Part shown: in pieces, positions 8,716-17,763 of the stretch | Layout: each line of letters starts with the position of its first letter | How positions within the stretch are numbered: position 1 is the stretch's first letter | Assembly: GCF_013466985.1 (NCBI RefSeq) | Contig: NZ_CP059164.1 | Coordinates: forward strand, 3,667,001 to 3,731,000 | Direction: 5' to 3' | Length of the DNA: 64,000 nt | Source of the DNA: Nocardioides ungokensis | Lineage (GTDB): Bacteria > Actinomycetota > Actinomycetes > Propionibacteriales > Nocardioidaceae | Translations under genes and position numbers: made by a program | Notes under the pieces: model-generated | The model's input: only the letters and a program-made list of their open reading frames with translations | Told to the model about the DNA's origin: nothing | The model's database searches: none

Positions 8716-9170
8716 TCACGCACCGACAGGCAGCGCGAGCTGACGTCGCAGGCCGATAAGGCAGCCGGCCATCATCCGGTCGTGGTTCCAGGCGAGCAGC
8801 GGACGGCCGACGTACGACGCCCAGCCGAGCAGCCTCCCCTGGACGGTGACGTCCTGCGCGAAGTCCAGACGCGTGCCGGTGGCGGTCGGCGAGAGGTGCC
8901 AGCGGACCGCGCCGGTGAGGTCGCCGCCGACCTCGACCTCGAGCAGTGGCGCCTCCGGGAGACGGCGCGCAGGACCAGGTCGAGCGTGTAGGGCAGCGTC
9001 GAGCGGCACAGCACCCGCGCGTCGTCGGGGCCGAGCGAGGCGACGGCGACCACCTGCGGCCACCACTCGGGGTAACGCTCGAGGTCGATGAGGACGTCGC
9101 GCACGGCGTCGACGGGAGCGGCGACCTCCCAGGTCTCGCGGAACTCGTAGGACCTCACCCGCACCATCAT
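8716..9170 (-). CDS. SRPBCC (polyketide cyclase/START-like) family protein, one frameshift
   Basis: About 150 aa with the helix-grip SRPBCC fold that binds hydrophobic ligands. The start MMVRVRSYEFRETWEVAAPV, then DAVRDVLIDLERYPEWWPQVV and RSTLPYTLDLVLR, is in one frame. The second half (APLLEVEVGGDLTGAVRWHL, TRLDFAQDVTV, GRPLLAWNHDRMMAGC) is in another, with the break near 8968. WYPEWWPQ-like and terminal WNHDRMM segments are typical of the family. Divergent from the phosphosugar mutase gene with a 43-base gap. Ligand unknown. Confidence 0.75.
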
Positions 9171-9200
9171 GCCGAATCGCACCGACCCGCCGCGCAGCAG

Positions 9201-9206
9201 TAGCGT
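9201..9206 (+). promoter_or_regulatory. Candidate -10 element (TAGCGT) for leaderless pgm transcript
   Basis: TAGCGT fits the actinobacterial -10 consensus TANNNT and ends 7 bases before the ATG at 9214. No Shine-Dalgarno sequence precedes that ATG. The spacing would put the transcription start at or next to the start codon, as in leaderless actinobacterial mRNAs. No clear -35 box. Confidence 0.4.
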
Positions 9207-9213
9207 GCCGCCC

Positions 9214-10869
9214 ATGACGACTATCGAGGTTGCTCCCCTGCTCGACCGCGCTCGCGCGTGGGCCGCGGAGGACCCCGACGACCGGACCCGCGCCGAGCTG
9301 GAGCGACTCATCGACGCCGTGGCGGGCGGAGCCGACGCCACCGAGCTGGCGGACCGCTTCGACGGCACCCTGGAGTTCGGGACCGCCGGCCTGCGCGGCG
9401 CCCTCGGGGCGGGCTCCAACCGGATGAACCGTGTCGTGGTGACCCGTGCCGCCGCCGGCCTGGCCGCCTACCTCAAGGACAACGGCGCCACCCGCGAGAG
9501 CAGCGTCGTCATCGGGTACGACGCCCGCCACAACTCCGACGTCTTCGCCCGCGACACCGCCGAGGTGATGACCGGCGCCGGGCTCAAGGCGTACGTGCTT
9601 CCGCGGCCGCTGCCCACGCCGCTGCTGGCCTTCGCGATCCGCGAGCTGGGGTGCGCCGCCGGCGTGATGGTCACCGCCAGCCACAACCCTCCCGAGGACA
9701 ACGGCTACAAGGTCTACCTCGGCGACGGCAGCCAGATCGTGCCCCCGGCCGACGCCGAGATCGCCTCGCGGATCGCGGCGGTCGGCCCGCTCGCCGACGT
9801 GCCCCGCGGCGATGCCGGCATCACGCTGCGCGAGGACATCATCGACCGCTACCTCGACACCGTCGCCGGGCTCGCGGCCGACGGGCCCCGCGACCTCGAG
9901 ATCGTCTACACGCCCCTGCACGGCGTGGGCGGCACCTCCGTCGCCCAGGTCCTCGAGACCGCCGGCTTCGACGCCCCGCGGATCGTCGCGCAGCAGGAGC
10001 AGCCCGACCCGGACTTCCCGACGGTCTCCTTCCCCAACCCCGAGGAGCCCGGCGCCATGGACCTCGCCATGGCCCTCGCCGAGACGAGCGGCGCCGACCT
10101 GGTCGTGGCCAACGACCCCGACGCCGACCGGTGCGCCGCCGCGGTCCCCGGACCGCACGGGTGGCGGATGCTGCGCGGCGACGAGGTCGGCGCGCTGCTG
10201 GCCTCCCACCTGCTCGCCGCCGGCAAGAAGGGCACCTACGCCACCTCGATCGTGTCGTCCTCCCTCCTGGGCCGGATGGCGACCGCGGCCGGGCAGCCGT
10301 ACGCCGAGACGCTCACGGGATTCAAGTGGATCGGCCGCGTCGACGGGCTGGCGTTCGGCTACGAGGAGGCCCTCGGCTACTGCGTCGACCCCGAGCACGT
10401 GAAGGACAAGGACGGCGTCTCGGCGCTCCTGCTGCTGTGCGAGATCGCCGCGTCCGCCAAGGCCGCCGGCCGGAGCCTCACGGACCTGCTCGACGACATC
10501 GCGGCCGAGCACGGCCTGCACGCCACCGACCAGCTCTCGGTGCGGGTCACCGACCTCACGGAGATCGCCGCCGCGATGGACCGGCTCCGCGCCACCCCGC
10601 CCACCGCGCTCGGCGGGTTGGCCGTGGAGCGGGTCGACGATCTCGCCGAGGGCTCGGCCGACCTGCCGCCCACCGAGGGCCTACGCTACCGGCTGGCCGA
10701 GGGCGGGCGCGTCATCGTCCGGCCGAGCGGCACCGAGCCCAAGCTCAAGTGCTACCTCGAGGTCGTCGTCCCCGTGAACCCCGAGGACGGCGTCGAGGCA
10801 GCGCGCATCTCCGCCGCCGGCCGCCTCGACGCGCTGCGCAACGACATCAAGGCCGCCGCGGGCATCTGA
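9214..10869 (+). CDS. Phospho-sugar mutase (PmmB-like, alpha-D-phosphohexomutase family)
   Basis: 551 aa enzyme that moves phosphate between positions on a sugar via a phosphoserine. Signature segments in order: GTAGLRGALGAGSNRMN, the catalytic phosphoserine loop MVTASHNPPEDNGYK, the metal loop NDPDADRCA, the sugar-binding region near GYEEALGYCVDP, and the C-terminal phosphate-binding RPSGTEPKLKCYLEV. Start ATG 9214; an in-frame upstream ATG at 9169 overlaps the divergent gene. In M. tuberculosis pmmB also sits among nucleoside salvage genes. Here, with deoC and deoA nearby and no deoB, a phosphopentomutase role is a plausible alternative to phosphomannomutase. Confidence 0.9.
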   Translation: MTTIEVAPLLDRARAWAAEDPDDRTRAELERLIDAVAGGADATELADRFDGTLEFGTAGLRGALGAGSNRMNRVVVTRAAAGLAAYLKDNGATRESSVVIGYDARHNSDVFARDTAEVMTGAGLKAYVLPRPLPTPLLAFAIRELGCAAGVMVTASHNPPEDNGYKVYLGDGSQIVPPADAEIASRIAAVGPLADVPRGDAGITLREDIIDRYLDTVAGLAADGPRDLEIVYTPLHGVGGTSVAQVLETAGFDAPRIVAQQEQPDPDFPTVSFPNPEEPGAMDLAMALAETSGADLVVANDPDADRCAAAVPGPHGWRMLRGDEVGALLASHLLAAGKKGTYATSIVSSSLLGRMATAAGQPYAETLTGFKWIGRVDGLAFGYEEALGYCVDPEHVKDKDGVSALLLLCEIAASAKAAGRSLTDLLDDIAAEHGLHATDQLSVRVTDLTEIAAAMDRLRATPPTALGGLAVERVDDLAEGSADLPPTEGLRYRLAEGGRVIVRPSGTEPKLKCYLEVVVPVNPEDGVEAARISAAGRLDALRNDIKAAAGI

Positions 10870-10870
10870 C

Positions 10871-11593
10871 TCAGAAGAACAGCGACACCAGGAAGGCCGC
10901 GACGAAGGCCCCGAGCCCGGCGATCTCCGGCCAGGCCCAGGCCCGGCGTACGCCGGTGGCCAGGGCGGCCTGCTCGTCGGAGAAGCGACGCACGCCGTGC
11001 TTGACGCACGCGGCGTCGGAGAGCTGGATGATCCGCTCCTCCACGTAGAGGGGGTACGACGCGGACGCGGTCCGGGCCGCCGCCTTGCCGCCGTGCCGGG
11101 GGCCGGACCGGTCGGGCCCGCCGTGCTCGGTGCCGCGGTCACTGGTGCTGCCCTGCCCGAGGACGGACAGGCCGGGGTGCACGCCCATGCCGTGCTCCTG
11201 GGTGCGGGGGCCCTTCACGGTCTGGCGCAGGGTCCGCCCGATGGCCGGCGAGACGAACCGGCGCTCGCCGGCGGTCACCGACAGCACCTGGCGGACCACG
11301 ACGGTCTCGATCGCCACGAGCGGGATCCACACGGTGTGCAGCATGTTGCGCATCACCAGGTCCTCAGCCGTCGCCCAGACGTGGGGACGGAGCAGCGCGG
11401 CCCAGACGAGGACCCCGAAGGCGGCCGCGCCGAAGATCAGCGACAGCGCGTAGCCGTGGTGGATGTCCATGATGCCGACGACCACCATGCTCGCCGCCAG
11501 GATGAGGCCGAGGATGCCCATCACGTGGCCGCTGGTGGCGTGGAAGCGTTCGACGGGCTTCTCGACCGTCCCCGGGCTGTTCGGGTCGCTCAC
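10871..11593 (-). CDS. Membrane protein with bacterial PH-like domain
   Basis: About 240 aa. Two N-terminal membrane helices (HVMGILGLILAASMVVVG and ALSLIFGAAAFGVLVWAAL) are followed by a PH-like stretch (HVWATAEDLVMRNMLHTVW, IPLVAIETVVVRQVLSV, GERRFVSPAIGRT) that resembles the actinobacterial bPH_6 type. A charged, Gly-rich linker and a last membrane helix (LGAFVAAFLVSLFF) end it. GTG start at 11593 is supported by AGGAG seven bases upstream. It ends one base from the phosphosugar mutase stop on the other strand. Function unknown. Confidence 0.7.
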   Translation of the reverse strand: MSDPNSPGTVEKPVERFHATSGHVMGILGLILAASMVVVGIMDIHHGYALSLIFGAAAFGVLVWAALLRPHVWATAEDLVMRNMLHTVWIPLVAIETVVVRQVLSVTAGERRFVSPAIGRTLRQTVKGPRTQEHGMGVHPGLSVLGQGSTSDRGTEHGGPDRSGPRHGGKAAARTASASYPLYVEERIIQLSDAACVKHGVRRFSDEQAALATGVRRAWAWPEIAGLGAFVAAFLVSLFF

Positions 11594-11661
11594 GTCGCAC
11601 TCCTGTCCACGGGGCCTCCGACGGCCCACACCTCAATTGCCTTGCACCGGCGGTTCAACCC

Positions 11662-11667
11662 TATGCT
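11662..11667 (+). promoter_or_regulatory. Candidate -10 element (TATGCT) for leaderless deoC
   Basis: TATGCT matches TANNNT and is followed by six bases and then the GTG start at 11674. No ribosome-binding site is visible before this GTG, so a leaderless transcript is likely. A TTGCAC at about 11643-11648 is a weak -35 candidate with short spacing. Confidence 0.5.
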
Positions 11668-11673
11668 GGGCCG

Positions 11674-12678
11674 GTGACAAGCTCCCCCACCACTGCCATG
11701 CCCACGGGCCAGGGGTCGAGTGCAACCGGTGCCCCGGTGGTGTCCGCGGACTTCTCCGACATCACGAGAACGGACGCGTCGCTGCGAGGGTTCCTGCACG
11801 GCCTTCCCGGCGTCGACCAGGTCGGCGCCGAGGCCCGCGCGGCCTCCCTCGGCACCCGCTCGATCAAGACGACGGCCAAGGAGTTCGCGATCGACCTCGC
11901 GATCCGGATGGTCGACCTGACGACGCTCGAGGGCCAGGACACGCACGGCAAGGTCCGCGCCCTCGCGGCCAAGGCGATGCACCCGGACCCGGCCGACCCG
12001 ACCTGCCCGATGACCGCCGCCGTGTGCGTCTACCCGGACATGGTCGCCACGGCCAGGGAGGTCCTCGGCGACAGCGGCGTCAACGTCGCCGCCGTCGCCA
12101 CGGCGTTCCCGAGCGGTCGCGCCGCCCTCGACATCAAGCTGGCCGACACCAGCGACGCCGTCGAGGCGGGGGCCGACGAGATCGACATGGTCATCGACCG
12201 TGGCGCGTTCCTCTCCGGCCGCTACAAGGACGTGTACGACGAGATCGTCGCCGTCCGCGAGGCGTGCGGCCCGGCCCACCTGAAGGTCATCTTCGAGACC
12301 GGGGAGCTCCAGACCTACGACAACGTCCGTCGCGCCAGCTGGCTGGCGATGATGGCGGGCGCCCACTTCATCAAGACCTCCACCGGCAAGGTCCAGCCGG
12401 CCGCGACGCTGCCGGTCACCATGATCATGCTCGAGGCGGTCCGCGACTTCCGCGCGCAGACGGGCCAGATGGTGGGCGTGAAGCCCGCCGGCGGCATCCG
12501 CACCAGCAAGGACGCCATCAAGTACCTCGTGATGGTCAACGAGGTCGCCGGCCAGGACTGGCTCGACCCCGACTGGTTCCGCTTCGGCGCCTCCACGCTG
12601 CTCAACGACCTGCTGATGCAGCGCACCAAGATGAAGACCGGGCGCTACTCCGGTCCCGACTACTTCACGCTGGACTGA
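11674..12678 (+). CDS. deoC: Deoxyribose-phosphate aldolase
   Basis: 334 aa class I aldolase that splits 2-deoxyribose-5-phosphate into glyceraldehyde-3-phosphate and acetaldehyde. Key pieces: MVDLTTLEGQDTHGKVRAL, AVCVYPDMV, VATAFPSGRAALDIK, EIDMVIDRGAF, LKVIFETGEL, the Schiff-base lysine in HFIKTSTGKV, and GVKPAGGIRT with the second active-site lysine. Start GTG 11674 fits a leaderless promoter; ATG 11698 is an alternative. Its stop overlaps the ATG of the following aldehyde dehydrogenase, which can consume the acetaldehyde product. Confidence 0.95.
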   Translation: MTSSPTTAMPTGQGSSATGAPVVSADFSDITRTDASLRGFLHGLPGVDQVGAEARAASLGTRSIKTTAKEFAIDLAIRMVDLTTLEGQDTHGKVRALAAKAMHPDPADPTCPMTAAVCVYPDMVATAREVLGDSGVNVAAVATAFPSGRAALDIKLADTSDAVEAGADEIDMVIDRGAFLSGRYKDVYDEIVAVREACGPAHLKVIFETGELQTYDNVRRASWLAMMAGAHFIKTSTGKVQPAATLPVTMIMLEAVRDFRAQTGQMVGVKPAGGIRTSKDAIKYLVMVNEVAGQDWLDPDWFRFGASTLLNDLLMQRTKMKTGRYSGPDYFTLD

Positions 12679-14123
12679 TGTCAATGACGAGCCCCTTCGA
12701 GTACGCCCCCGCCCCCGAGTCGCGCAGCATCGTCGACATCAAGCCGTCGTACGGCCTGTTCATCAACGGTGAGTTCGTCGACGGCCACGGCAAGGCCTTC
12801 AAGACCATCAGCCCCGCCACCGAGGAGGTGCTGGCCGAGGTCGCCGAGGCCGACGAGGCCGACGTGGAGAAGGCCGTCAAGGCCGCCCGCAAGGCCTACG
12901 ACAAGGTCTGGGGCCCGATGCCCGGCCGCGAGCGGGCCAAGTACCTCTACCGCATCGCCCGGATCATCCAGGAGCGCGGCCGCGAGCTGGCAGTCCTGGA
13001 GTCCCTCGACAACGGCAAGCCGATCAAGGAGTCCCGCGACGTCGACATCCCGACCGTCGCGGCGCACTTCTTCTACTACGCCGGCTGGGCCGACAAGCTG
13101 GAGTACTCCGGCTTCGGCAGCACCCCCCTCGGCGTCGCCGGCCAGGTCATCCCGTGGAACTTCCCGCTGCTGATGCTGGCATGGAAGATCGCGCCGGCCC
13201 TCGCCTGCGGCAACACCGTCGTGCTCAAGCCGGCCGAGACCACGCCGCTGACCGCCCTGCTCTTCGCCGAGATCTGCCAGCAGGCCGACCTCCCGCCGGG
13301 TGTCGTCAACATCGTCACCGGCGCGGGTGACACCGGCCGTGCACTCGTGTCGCACCCGGACGTCGACAAGGTCGCCTTCACCGGCTCCACCGACGTCGGC
13401 CGCGCGATCGCCAAGGCCGTCGCCGGCACCGACAAGAAGGTCACCCTCGAGCTGGGCGGCAAGGCGGCCAACATCGTCTTCGACGACGCCCCGATCGACC
13501 AGGCCGTCGAGGGCATCGTCAACGGCATCTTCTTCAACCAGGGCCACGTCTGCTGCGCGGGCTCCCGCCTCCTGGTCCAGGAGTCGGTGGCCGAGGAGGT
13601 CCTCGACCGCCTCAAGCGCCGCATGTCCACGCTGCGCGTGGGCGACCCGCTGGACAAGAACACCGACATCGGCGCCATCAACTCCGCCGAGCAGCTGGCC
13701 CGCATCCGCGAACTGTCCGACATCGGTGAGGCCGAGGGAGCCGGCCGCTGGTCGCCCGCCTGCGACCTTCCGAGCAACGGCTTCTGGTTCCCGCCGACGC
13801 TCTTCACCGGCGTCACCCAGGCGCACCGGATCGCCCGCGAGGAGATCTTCGGCCCGGTGCTGTCCGTGCTGACCTTCCGCACCCCCTCCGAGGCGGTCGA
13901 GAAGGCAAACAACACGCCGTACGGCCTCTCGGCCGGCGTGTGGACCGACAAGGGCTCGCGCATCCTGCACATGGCCAACCAGCTGCGTGCCGGCGTGGTG
14001 TGGGCCAACACGTTCAACAAGTTCGACCCGACCAGCCCCTTCGGCGGCTACAAGGAGTCGGGCTACGGCCGCGAGGGTGGCCGTCACGGCCTCGAGGCCT
14101 ACCTGAAGGGTGGCGTGAAGTGA
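12678..14123 (+). CDS. Aldehyde dehydrogenase, full-length
   Basis: 481 aa NAD(P)-dependent aldehyde dehydrogenase. All catalytic features are present: PWNFPLLML with the oxyanion asparagine, VVLKPAETTPL with the cofactor-binding lysine, FTGSTDVGR, the general base in TLELGGKAAN, the nucleophilic cysteine in NQGHVCCAGSRL, and EEIFGPVLSV. It overlaps the deoC stop by ATGA, so coupled translation and a role oxidising deoC-derived acetaldehyde are the simplest reading. It is immediately followed, again overlapping, by a shortened paralogue. Confidence 0.93.
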   Translation: MSMTSPFEYAPAPESRSIVDIKPSYGLFINGEFVDGHGKAFKTISPATEEVLAEVAEADEADVEKAVKAARKAYDKVWGPMPGRERAKYLYRIARIIQERGRELAVLESLDNGKPIKESRDVDIPTVAAHFFYYAGWADKLEYSGFGSTPLGVAGQVIPWNFPLLMLAWKIAPALACGNTVVLKPAETTPLTALLFAEICQQADLPPGVVNIVTGAGDTGRALVSHPDVDKVAFTGSTDVGRAIAKAVAGTDKKVTLELGGKAANIVFDDAPIDQAVEGIVNGIFFNQGHVCCAGSRLLVQESVAEEVLDRLKRRMSTLRVGDPLDKNTDIGAINSAEQLARIRELSDIGEAEGAGRWSPACDLPSNGFWFPPTLFTGVTQAHRIAREEIFGPVLSVLTFRTPSEAVEKANNTPYGLSAGVWTDKGSRILHMANQLRAGVVWANTFNKFDPTSPFGGYKESGYGREGGRHGLEAYLKGGVK

Positions 14124-14988
14124 GCCGCATCGACGTGCGCAAGACCTACAAGCTCTACATCGGCGGGGCGTTCCCCCGCTCGGAGTCGGGCCACTCCTAC
14201 GTCGTCCACGACTCGAAGGGAGCCTTCGTGGCCAACGCCTCCCTCGCCTCGCGCAAGGACGCCCGTGACGCCGTGATCGCGGCCCGCAAGGCCTTCGGCG
14301 GCTGGTCCGCCCGGACGGCGTACAACCGCGCGCAGATCCTCTACCGCGTCGCCGAGGTCATGGAGGACCGCCGCCCGCAGTTCGTGCAGGCCGTGGTCCA
14401 GTCCGAGGGGCTGAGCTCCGCCAAGGCCGAGCGGGTCGTGGACGAGGCGATCGACCGCCTGGTCTGGTACGCCGGCTGGGCCGACAAGATCACCCAGGTC
14501 GTCGGCGGCGCCAACCCCGTCGCCGGCCCGTTCTTCAACATCTCCACCCCCGAGCCCACCGGTGTCGTCGCCGTGCTCGCGCCCCAGCAGTCGAGCCTGC
14601 TCGGCCTGGTCAGCGTCGTCGCCCCGGCGATCGTCACCGGCAACACCGTGGTCGTGGTGTCGTCGTACGAGCGGCCGCTGCCCGCGGTCACCTTCTCCGA
14701 GGTGCTCGCGACGTCCGACGTGCCCGGTGGCGTGGTCACATCCTGACCGGCTCCGCCGCGACGATCGGCCCGTGGCTGGCCGGGCACATGGACGTCAACG
14801 CGCTCGACCTGACCGGCATCGCGGGCGAGGCCGCCCTGGCGAAGGACCTCGAGGTCGCCGCCGCCGACAACCTCAAGCGGGTACGCCGGGCCCCGGCCGG
14901 GGAGCCCGACTGGACCCGTGACCCGGGCACCGACGCGATGACGGCGTTCCTGGAGACCAAGACCGTCTGGCACCCGATCGGCGTCTGA
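14120..14988 (+). CDS. Truncated aldehyde dehydrogenase-like protein lacking the catalytic domain (one frameshift)
   Basis: About 289 aa covering only the N-terminal cofactor-domain half of an aldehyde dehydrogenase (YKLYIGGAFPRSESGHSY, NRAQILYRVAEVMEDR, LVWYAGWADKI, PTGVVAVLAP). Where the full enzyme has PWNFPL and VLKPAE, this one has PQQSSL and VVSSYERP, so the oxyanion Asn and cofactor Lys are missing. The Glu and Cys regions are absent altogether. One base is missing near 14739; after repair the frame closes cleanly at TGA 14986, and no ALDH C-terminus follows in any frame. GTG start overlaps the preceding dehydrogenase stop. Probably a non-catalytic partner. Confidence 0.78.
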
Positions 14989-15002
14989 GGACACCCGGAC
15001 TG

Positions 15003-15611
15003 GTGCGCGCGCAGGTCATCGTCCTTGCCGGCCCCTCAGGGGCCGGCAAGTCCCGGCTCGCCGAACGCCTCGGCCTGCCGGTGCTGCGGCTGGACGACTT
15101 CTACAAGAACGGCGACGACCCCACCCTCCCCCGCATCACGGAGGGGGCCAACGCCGGCATCGTCGACTGGGACCACCCCGACTCCTGGCTGCACGACGAC
15201 GCCCTGGCGACCCTCGACCAGCTCTGCCGCGAGGGTCGCGCCGACGTGCCGGTCTACGAGATCGCCCGCGACGGGCGCTGTGGCTGGACGACCCTCGACC
15301 TCGGTGACCACGAGCTGTTCGTGGCCGAGGGGATCTTCGCCGAGTACGTCGTGGGCGCCTGCCGCGAAGCTGACCTGCTGGCCGAGGCGTACTGCGTGCG
15401 CCAGCACCCGGCCGTGACCTTCTGGCGCCGGCTCACCCGGGACCTGCGCGAGCACCGCAAGCCACCGCTGGTGCTGGTCCGCCGCGGGCTGGCGCTGATG
15501 CGTGACCAGCAGCGGGTGGTGGCCCGCGCCGTCGCGCTTGGCTGCCGACCGGTCACGCCGGAGGAGGCCCGCGACGGCATCGGCCGACTGGCCGCGTTCG
15601 AGGTGCACTGA
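15003..15611 (+). CDS. Uridine kinase-like P-loop kinase
   Basis: 202 aa nucleoside-kinase-like protein. The Walker A motif is GPSGAGKS near residue 10, followed by the substrate lid LRLDDFYKNGDDPTLP and DWDHPDSW, both found in uridine kinase/UdK relatives, and an arginine-rich segment FWRRLTRDLREHRK like the lid of the family. It lies 14 bases downstream of the truncated dehydrogenase in the deoC operon, consistent with nucleoside salvage. Start GTG 15003. The phosphorylated nucleoside is not proven. Confidence 0.82.
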   Translation: MRAQVIVLAGPSGAGKSRLAERLGLPVLRLDDFYKNGDDPTLPRITEGANAGIVDWDHPDSWLHDDALATLDQLCREGRADVPVYEIARDGRCGWTTLDLGDHELFVAEGIFAEYVVGACREADLLAEAYCVRQHPAVTFWRRLTRDLREHRKPPLVLVRRGLALMRDQQRVVARAVALGCRPVTPEEARDGIGRLAAFEVH

Positions 15612-15613
15612 GC

Positions 15614-16186
15614 ATGCTGCTGCGCCAGCCGGACCCCACCACCTGCGGCTCCTGCTGCGCGATCCGGGCCCGGATGGTGCTCGACGGAGGGTACGACGCG
15701 TGGGTGCGCGCAGAGGTCGGCGGGACGAAGTTCCGCGAGGAGGCCCTGGCGGCGCATCGTCGCACCAACCGGCCGGTCGACGCCCACGGGCGGCTGCAGC
15801 TACCGTGGCCGCTGGCGCTGGGCACCTCACCCTGGGCCCTCGCGCGCGAGCTCTCGCTGGTCTCCGGCACCCGCTACGTGGTCCGGCCGGTACTGTCCTG
15901 GCGCCGCGACGCGGCGCACCGCCGCATTCGCGACGCCGTCGCCCACGGTCACCCTGTGCCTGTCTACATCGGGGATGCGATGACCGCCCGGCACGTGGTC
16001 CTGGCACTGCCGGATCCCGGCGCCGACGATGCACTGCCCGTCTACGACCCGGCGTCCGGTCGCGACGTGCGCGTCTCCCGCGACTCATGGACGCAGGCCC
16101 GGCTCGGGCTCTCTGGTTGGGACCGGCCGTGGTTCCTGGTGCTGCCGGCCGGTCTCAGCCCTGCAGCGCGGCGTACCCGGGCTTGA
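15614..16186 (+). CDS. Papain-fold (peptidase C39-like) protein of unknown role
   Basis: 190 aa. The start [19 protein letters not shown] has the Gln and Cys spacing of C39/papain-fold enzymes. TARHVVLAL supplies a histidine and [12 protein letters not shown] an aspartate, giving a likely Q-C-H-D set. No signal peptide or ABC transporter is linked, unlike bacteriocin-processing C39 peptidases. It begins 3 bases after the uridine-kinase-like gene, so the two are probably coexpressed; its 3' end overlaps the opposing add gene by 32 bases. Substrate unknown; it could be a peptidase, amidase or acyltransferase. Confidence 0.65.
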   Translation: MLLRQPDPTTCGSCCAIRARMVLDGGYDAWVRAEVGGTKFREEALAAHRRTNRPVDAHGRLQLPWPLALGTSPWALARELSLVSGTRYVVRPVLSWRRDAAHRRIRDAVAHGHPVPVYIGDAMTARHVVLALPDPGADDALPVYDPASGRDVRVSRDSWTQARLGLSGWDRPWFLVLPAGLSPAARRTRA

Positions 16187-17249
16187 TCACGTCGTCGATG
16201 ATCGCGAGCCGCTCGTCGAAGGGCAGGAACGCCGACTTCACCGCGTTGATCGTGAACCACCGCAGGTCGTCGAGGGTGTAGCCGAAGGCCTCCACCAGCG
16301 ACCACATCTCGTCGGTCATCGACGTCTGGCTCATCAGCCGATTGTCGGTGTTGACGGTGACCCGGAAGCGCAGCTTCGTCAGCAACCCGATCGGGTGCTC
16401 GGCGATCGACGGCGCGGCGCCCGTCTGGATGTTGGAGGCCGGGCACATCTCCAGCGGGATCCGCATGTCGCGCACGTACGCCGCCAGGCGGCCCAGCTCG
16501 ACGGTCCCGTCGTCGGCGACCGTGATGTCGTCGATGATCCGGACCCCGTGCCCGAGCCGGTCGGCGCCGCACCACTGGATCGCCTGCCAGATCGACGGCA
16601 GCCCGAAGGCCTCGCCGGCGTGGATGGTGAAGTGGGAGTTCTCGCGCTGGAGGTACTCGAAGGCGTCGAGGTGCCGGGTGGGCGGGTAGCCCGCCTCGGC
16701 GCCGGCGATGTCGAAGCCCGCCACGCCCCGGTCACGCCACGCCACGGACAGCTCGGCGATCTCCCTGGACCGCGCCTGGTGCCGCATCGCGGTGAGCAGC
16801 TGGCGGACCACGATCCGGCCCCCGGCCGCGGCGATGCCCTCGTCGAAGCCCTGCTGCACGGCGGCCACTACCTCGTCGAGGGTCAGCCCCTGCGACACGT
16901 GCTGCTCAGGGGCGTAGCGGATCTCGGCGTACACCACGCCGTCGGCGGCGAGGTCCTCCACGCACTCCCGGGCCACCCGCGTGATCGCCGGGCCGTTCTG
17001 CATCACGGCCACGGTGTGGTCGAAGGTCTCGAGGTAGCGCTCCAGGGAGCCGGAGTCCGCGGCCGCGGCGAACCACTGCCCCAGCGACTCCGCGTCGTCG
17101 GCCGGCAGCTCGTGGCCGATCCCACGGGCCAGCTCCAGCACCGTCGCCGGGCGCAGCCCGCCGTCGAGGTGGTCGTGGAGCAGGACCTTGGGTGCCCGAA
17201 GCACCTGGTCTCGGGTCGGGACGGTAGGTTCCGTGACGGCGGCTGTCAT
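16155..17249 (-). CDS. add: Adenosine deaminase
   Basis: About 364 aa zinc enzyme converting adenosine and deoxyadenosine to (deoxy)inosine. Metal and active-site motifs: [10 protein letters not shown] (HxH), [10 protein letters not shown] (zinc His and catalytic Glu), [17 protein letters not shown] and VNTDNRLMS. The usual family ending of the last motif is NTDDP; here the second Asp is Asn, which I believe is a common actinobacterial variant. Start set at ATG 17249 (MTAAVTEP); ATG 17261 is 4 codons upstream. Divergent from the maoC-like gene, with the deoA-cdd-transporter operon beyond it. Confidence 0.93.
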   Translation of the reverse strand: MTAAVTEPTVPTRDQVLRAPKVLLHDHLDGGLRPATVLELARGIGHELPADDAESLGQWFAAAADSGSLERYLETFDHTVAVMQNGPAITRVARECVEDLAADGVVYAEIRYAPEQHVSQGLTLDEVVAAVQQGFDEGIAAAGGRIVVRQLLTAMRHQARSREIAELSVAWRDRGVAGFDIAGAEAGYPPTRHLDAFEYLQRENSHFTIHAGEAFGLPSIWQAIQWCGADRLGHGVRIIDDITVADDGTVELGRLAAYVRDMRIPLEMCPASNIQTGAAPSIAEHPIGLLTKLRFRVTVNTDNRLMSQTSMTDEMWSLVEAFGYTLDDLRWFTINAVKSAFLPFDERLAIIDDVIKPGYAALQG

Positions 17250-17292
17250 GCCGTCATCCAACCATCAGAGCAGCCAACCGATGGAGGCAGAC

Positions 17293-17745
17293 ATGCGCGT
17301 CTTCACCACCCTGGACGAGGTGGCGGCCGCGGCCGGCGAGGAGATCGGCACCAGCGACTGGGTGCTCATCGAGCAGGAGAGGGTCGACAAGTTCGCCGAG
17401 GCGACCGACGACCACCAGTGGATCCACGTGGACGTCGAGCGCGCCAAGGAGGGCCCCTTCGGCGGCACGATCGCGCACGGCTACCTGACGCTCTCGCTGC
17501 TGCCCATGCTGGGCAGCAGGATCTACGACCTCCAGACACCCGGCGCGAAGCTCAACTACGGGCTCAACAAGGTGCGCTTCCCGACCCCGGTCAAGGTCGG
17601 TGCTCGCATCCGCGCCACGGTCACCTTCGCGCAGGTGACCGACGTGCCCGCCGGCAAGCAGCTGACGATGAACTACGTCATCGAGATCGAGGGCGAGCCG
17701 AAGCCCGCCTGCATCGCCGAGTTCCTCGTACTGCTGCTGCCCTGA
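17293..17745 (+). CDS. MaoC-like hot-dog fold dehydratase
   Basis: 150 aa single hot-dog protein. The hydratase-2 signature is visible: FAEATDDHQWIHVDVERA, with the catalytic Asp/His pair, then GGTIAHGYLTLSLLP. LNYGLNKVRFPTPVKVGARI completes the domain. Such proteins hydrate enoyl-CoA thioesters in fatty-acid or polyketide metabolism. Start ATG 17293 has GGAGG about six bases upstream, preferred over ATG 17281. It lies alone between add and deoA, both on the other strand, and has no obvious nucleoside link. Confidence 0.9.
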   Translation: MRVFTTLDEVAAAAGEEIGTSDWVLIEQERVDKFAEATDDHQWIHVDVERAKEGPFGGTIAHGYLTLSLLPMLGSRIYDLQTPGAKLNYGLNKVRFPTPVKVGARIRATVTFAQVTDVPAGKQLTMNYVIEIEGEPKPACIAEFLVLLLP

Positions 17746-17763
17746 CCCTCCGGCTGTCCGGGT

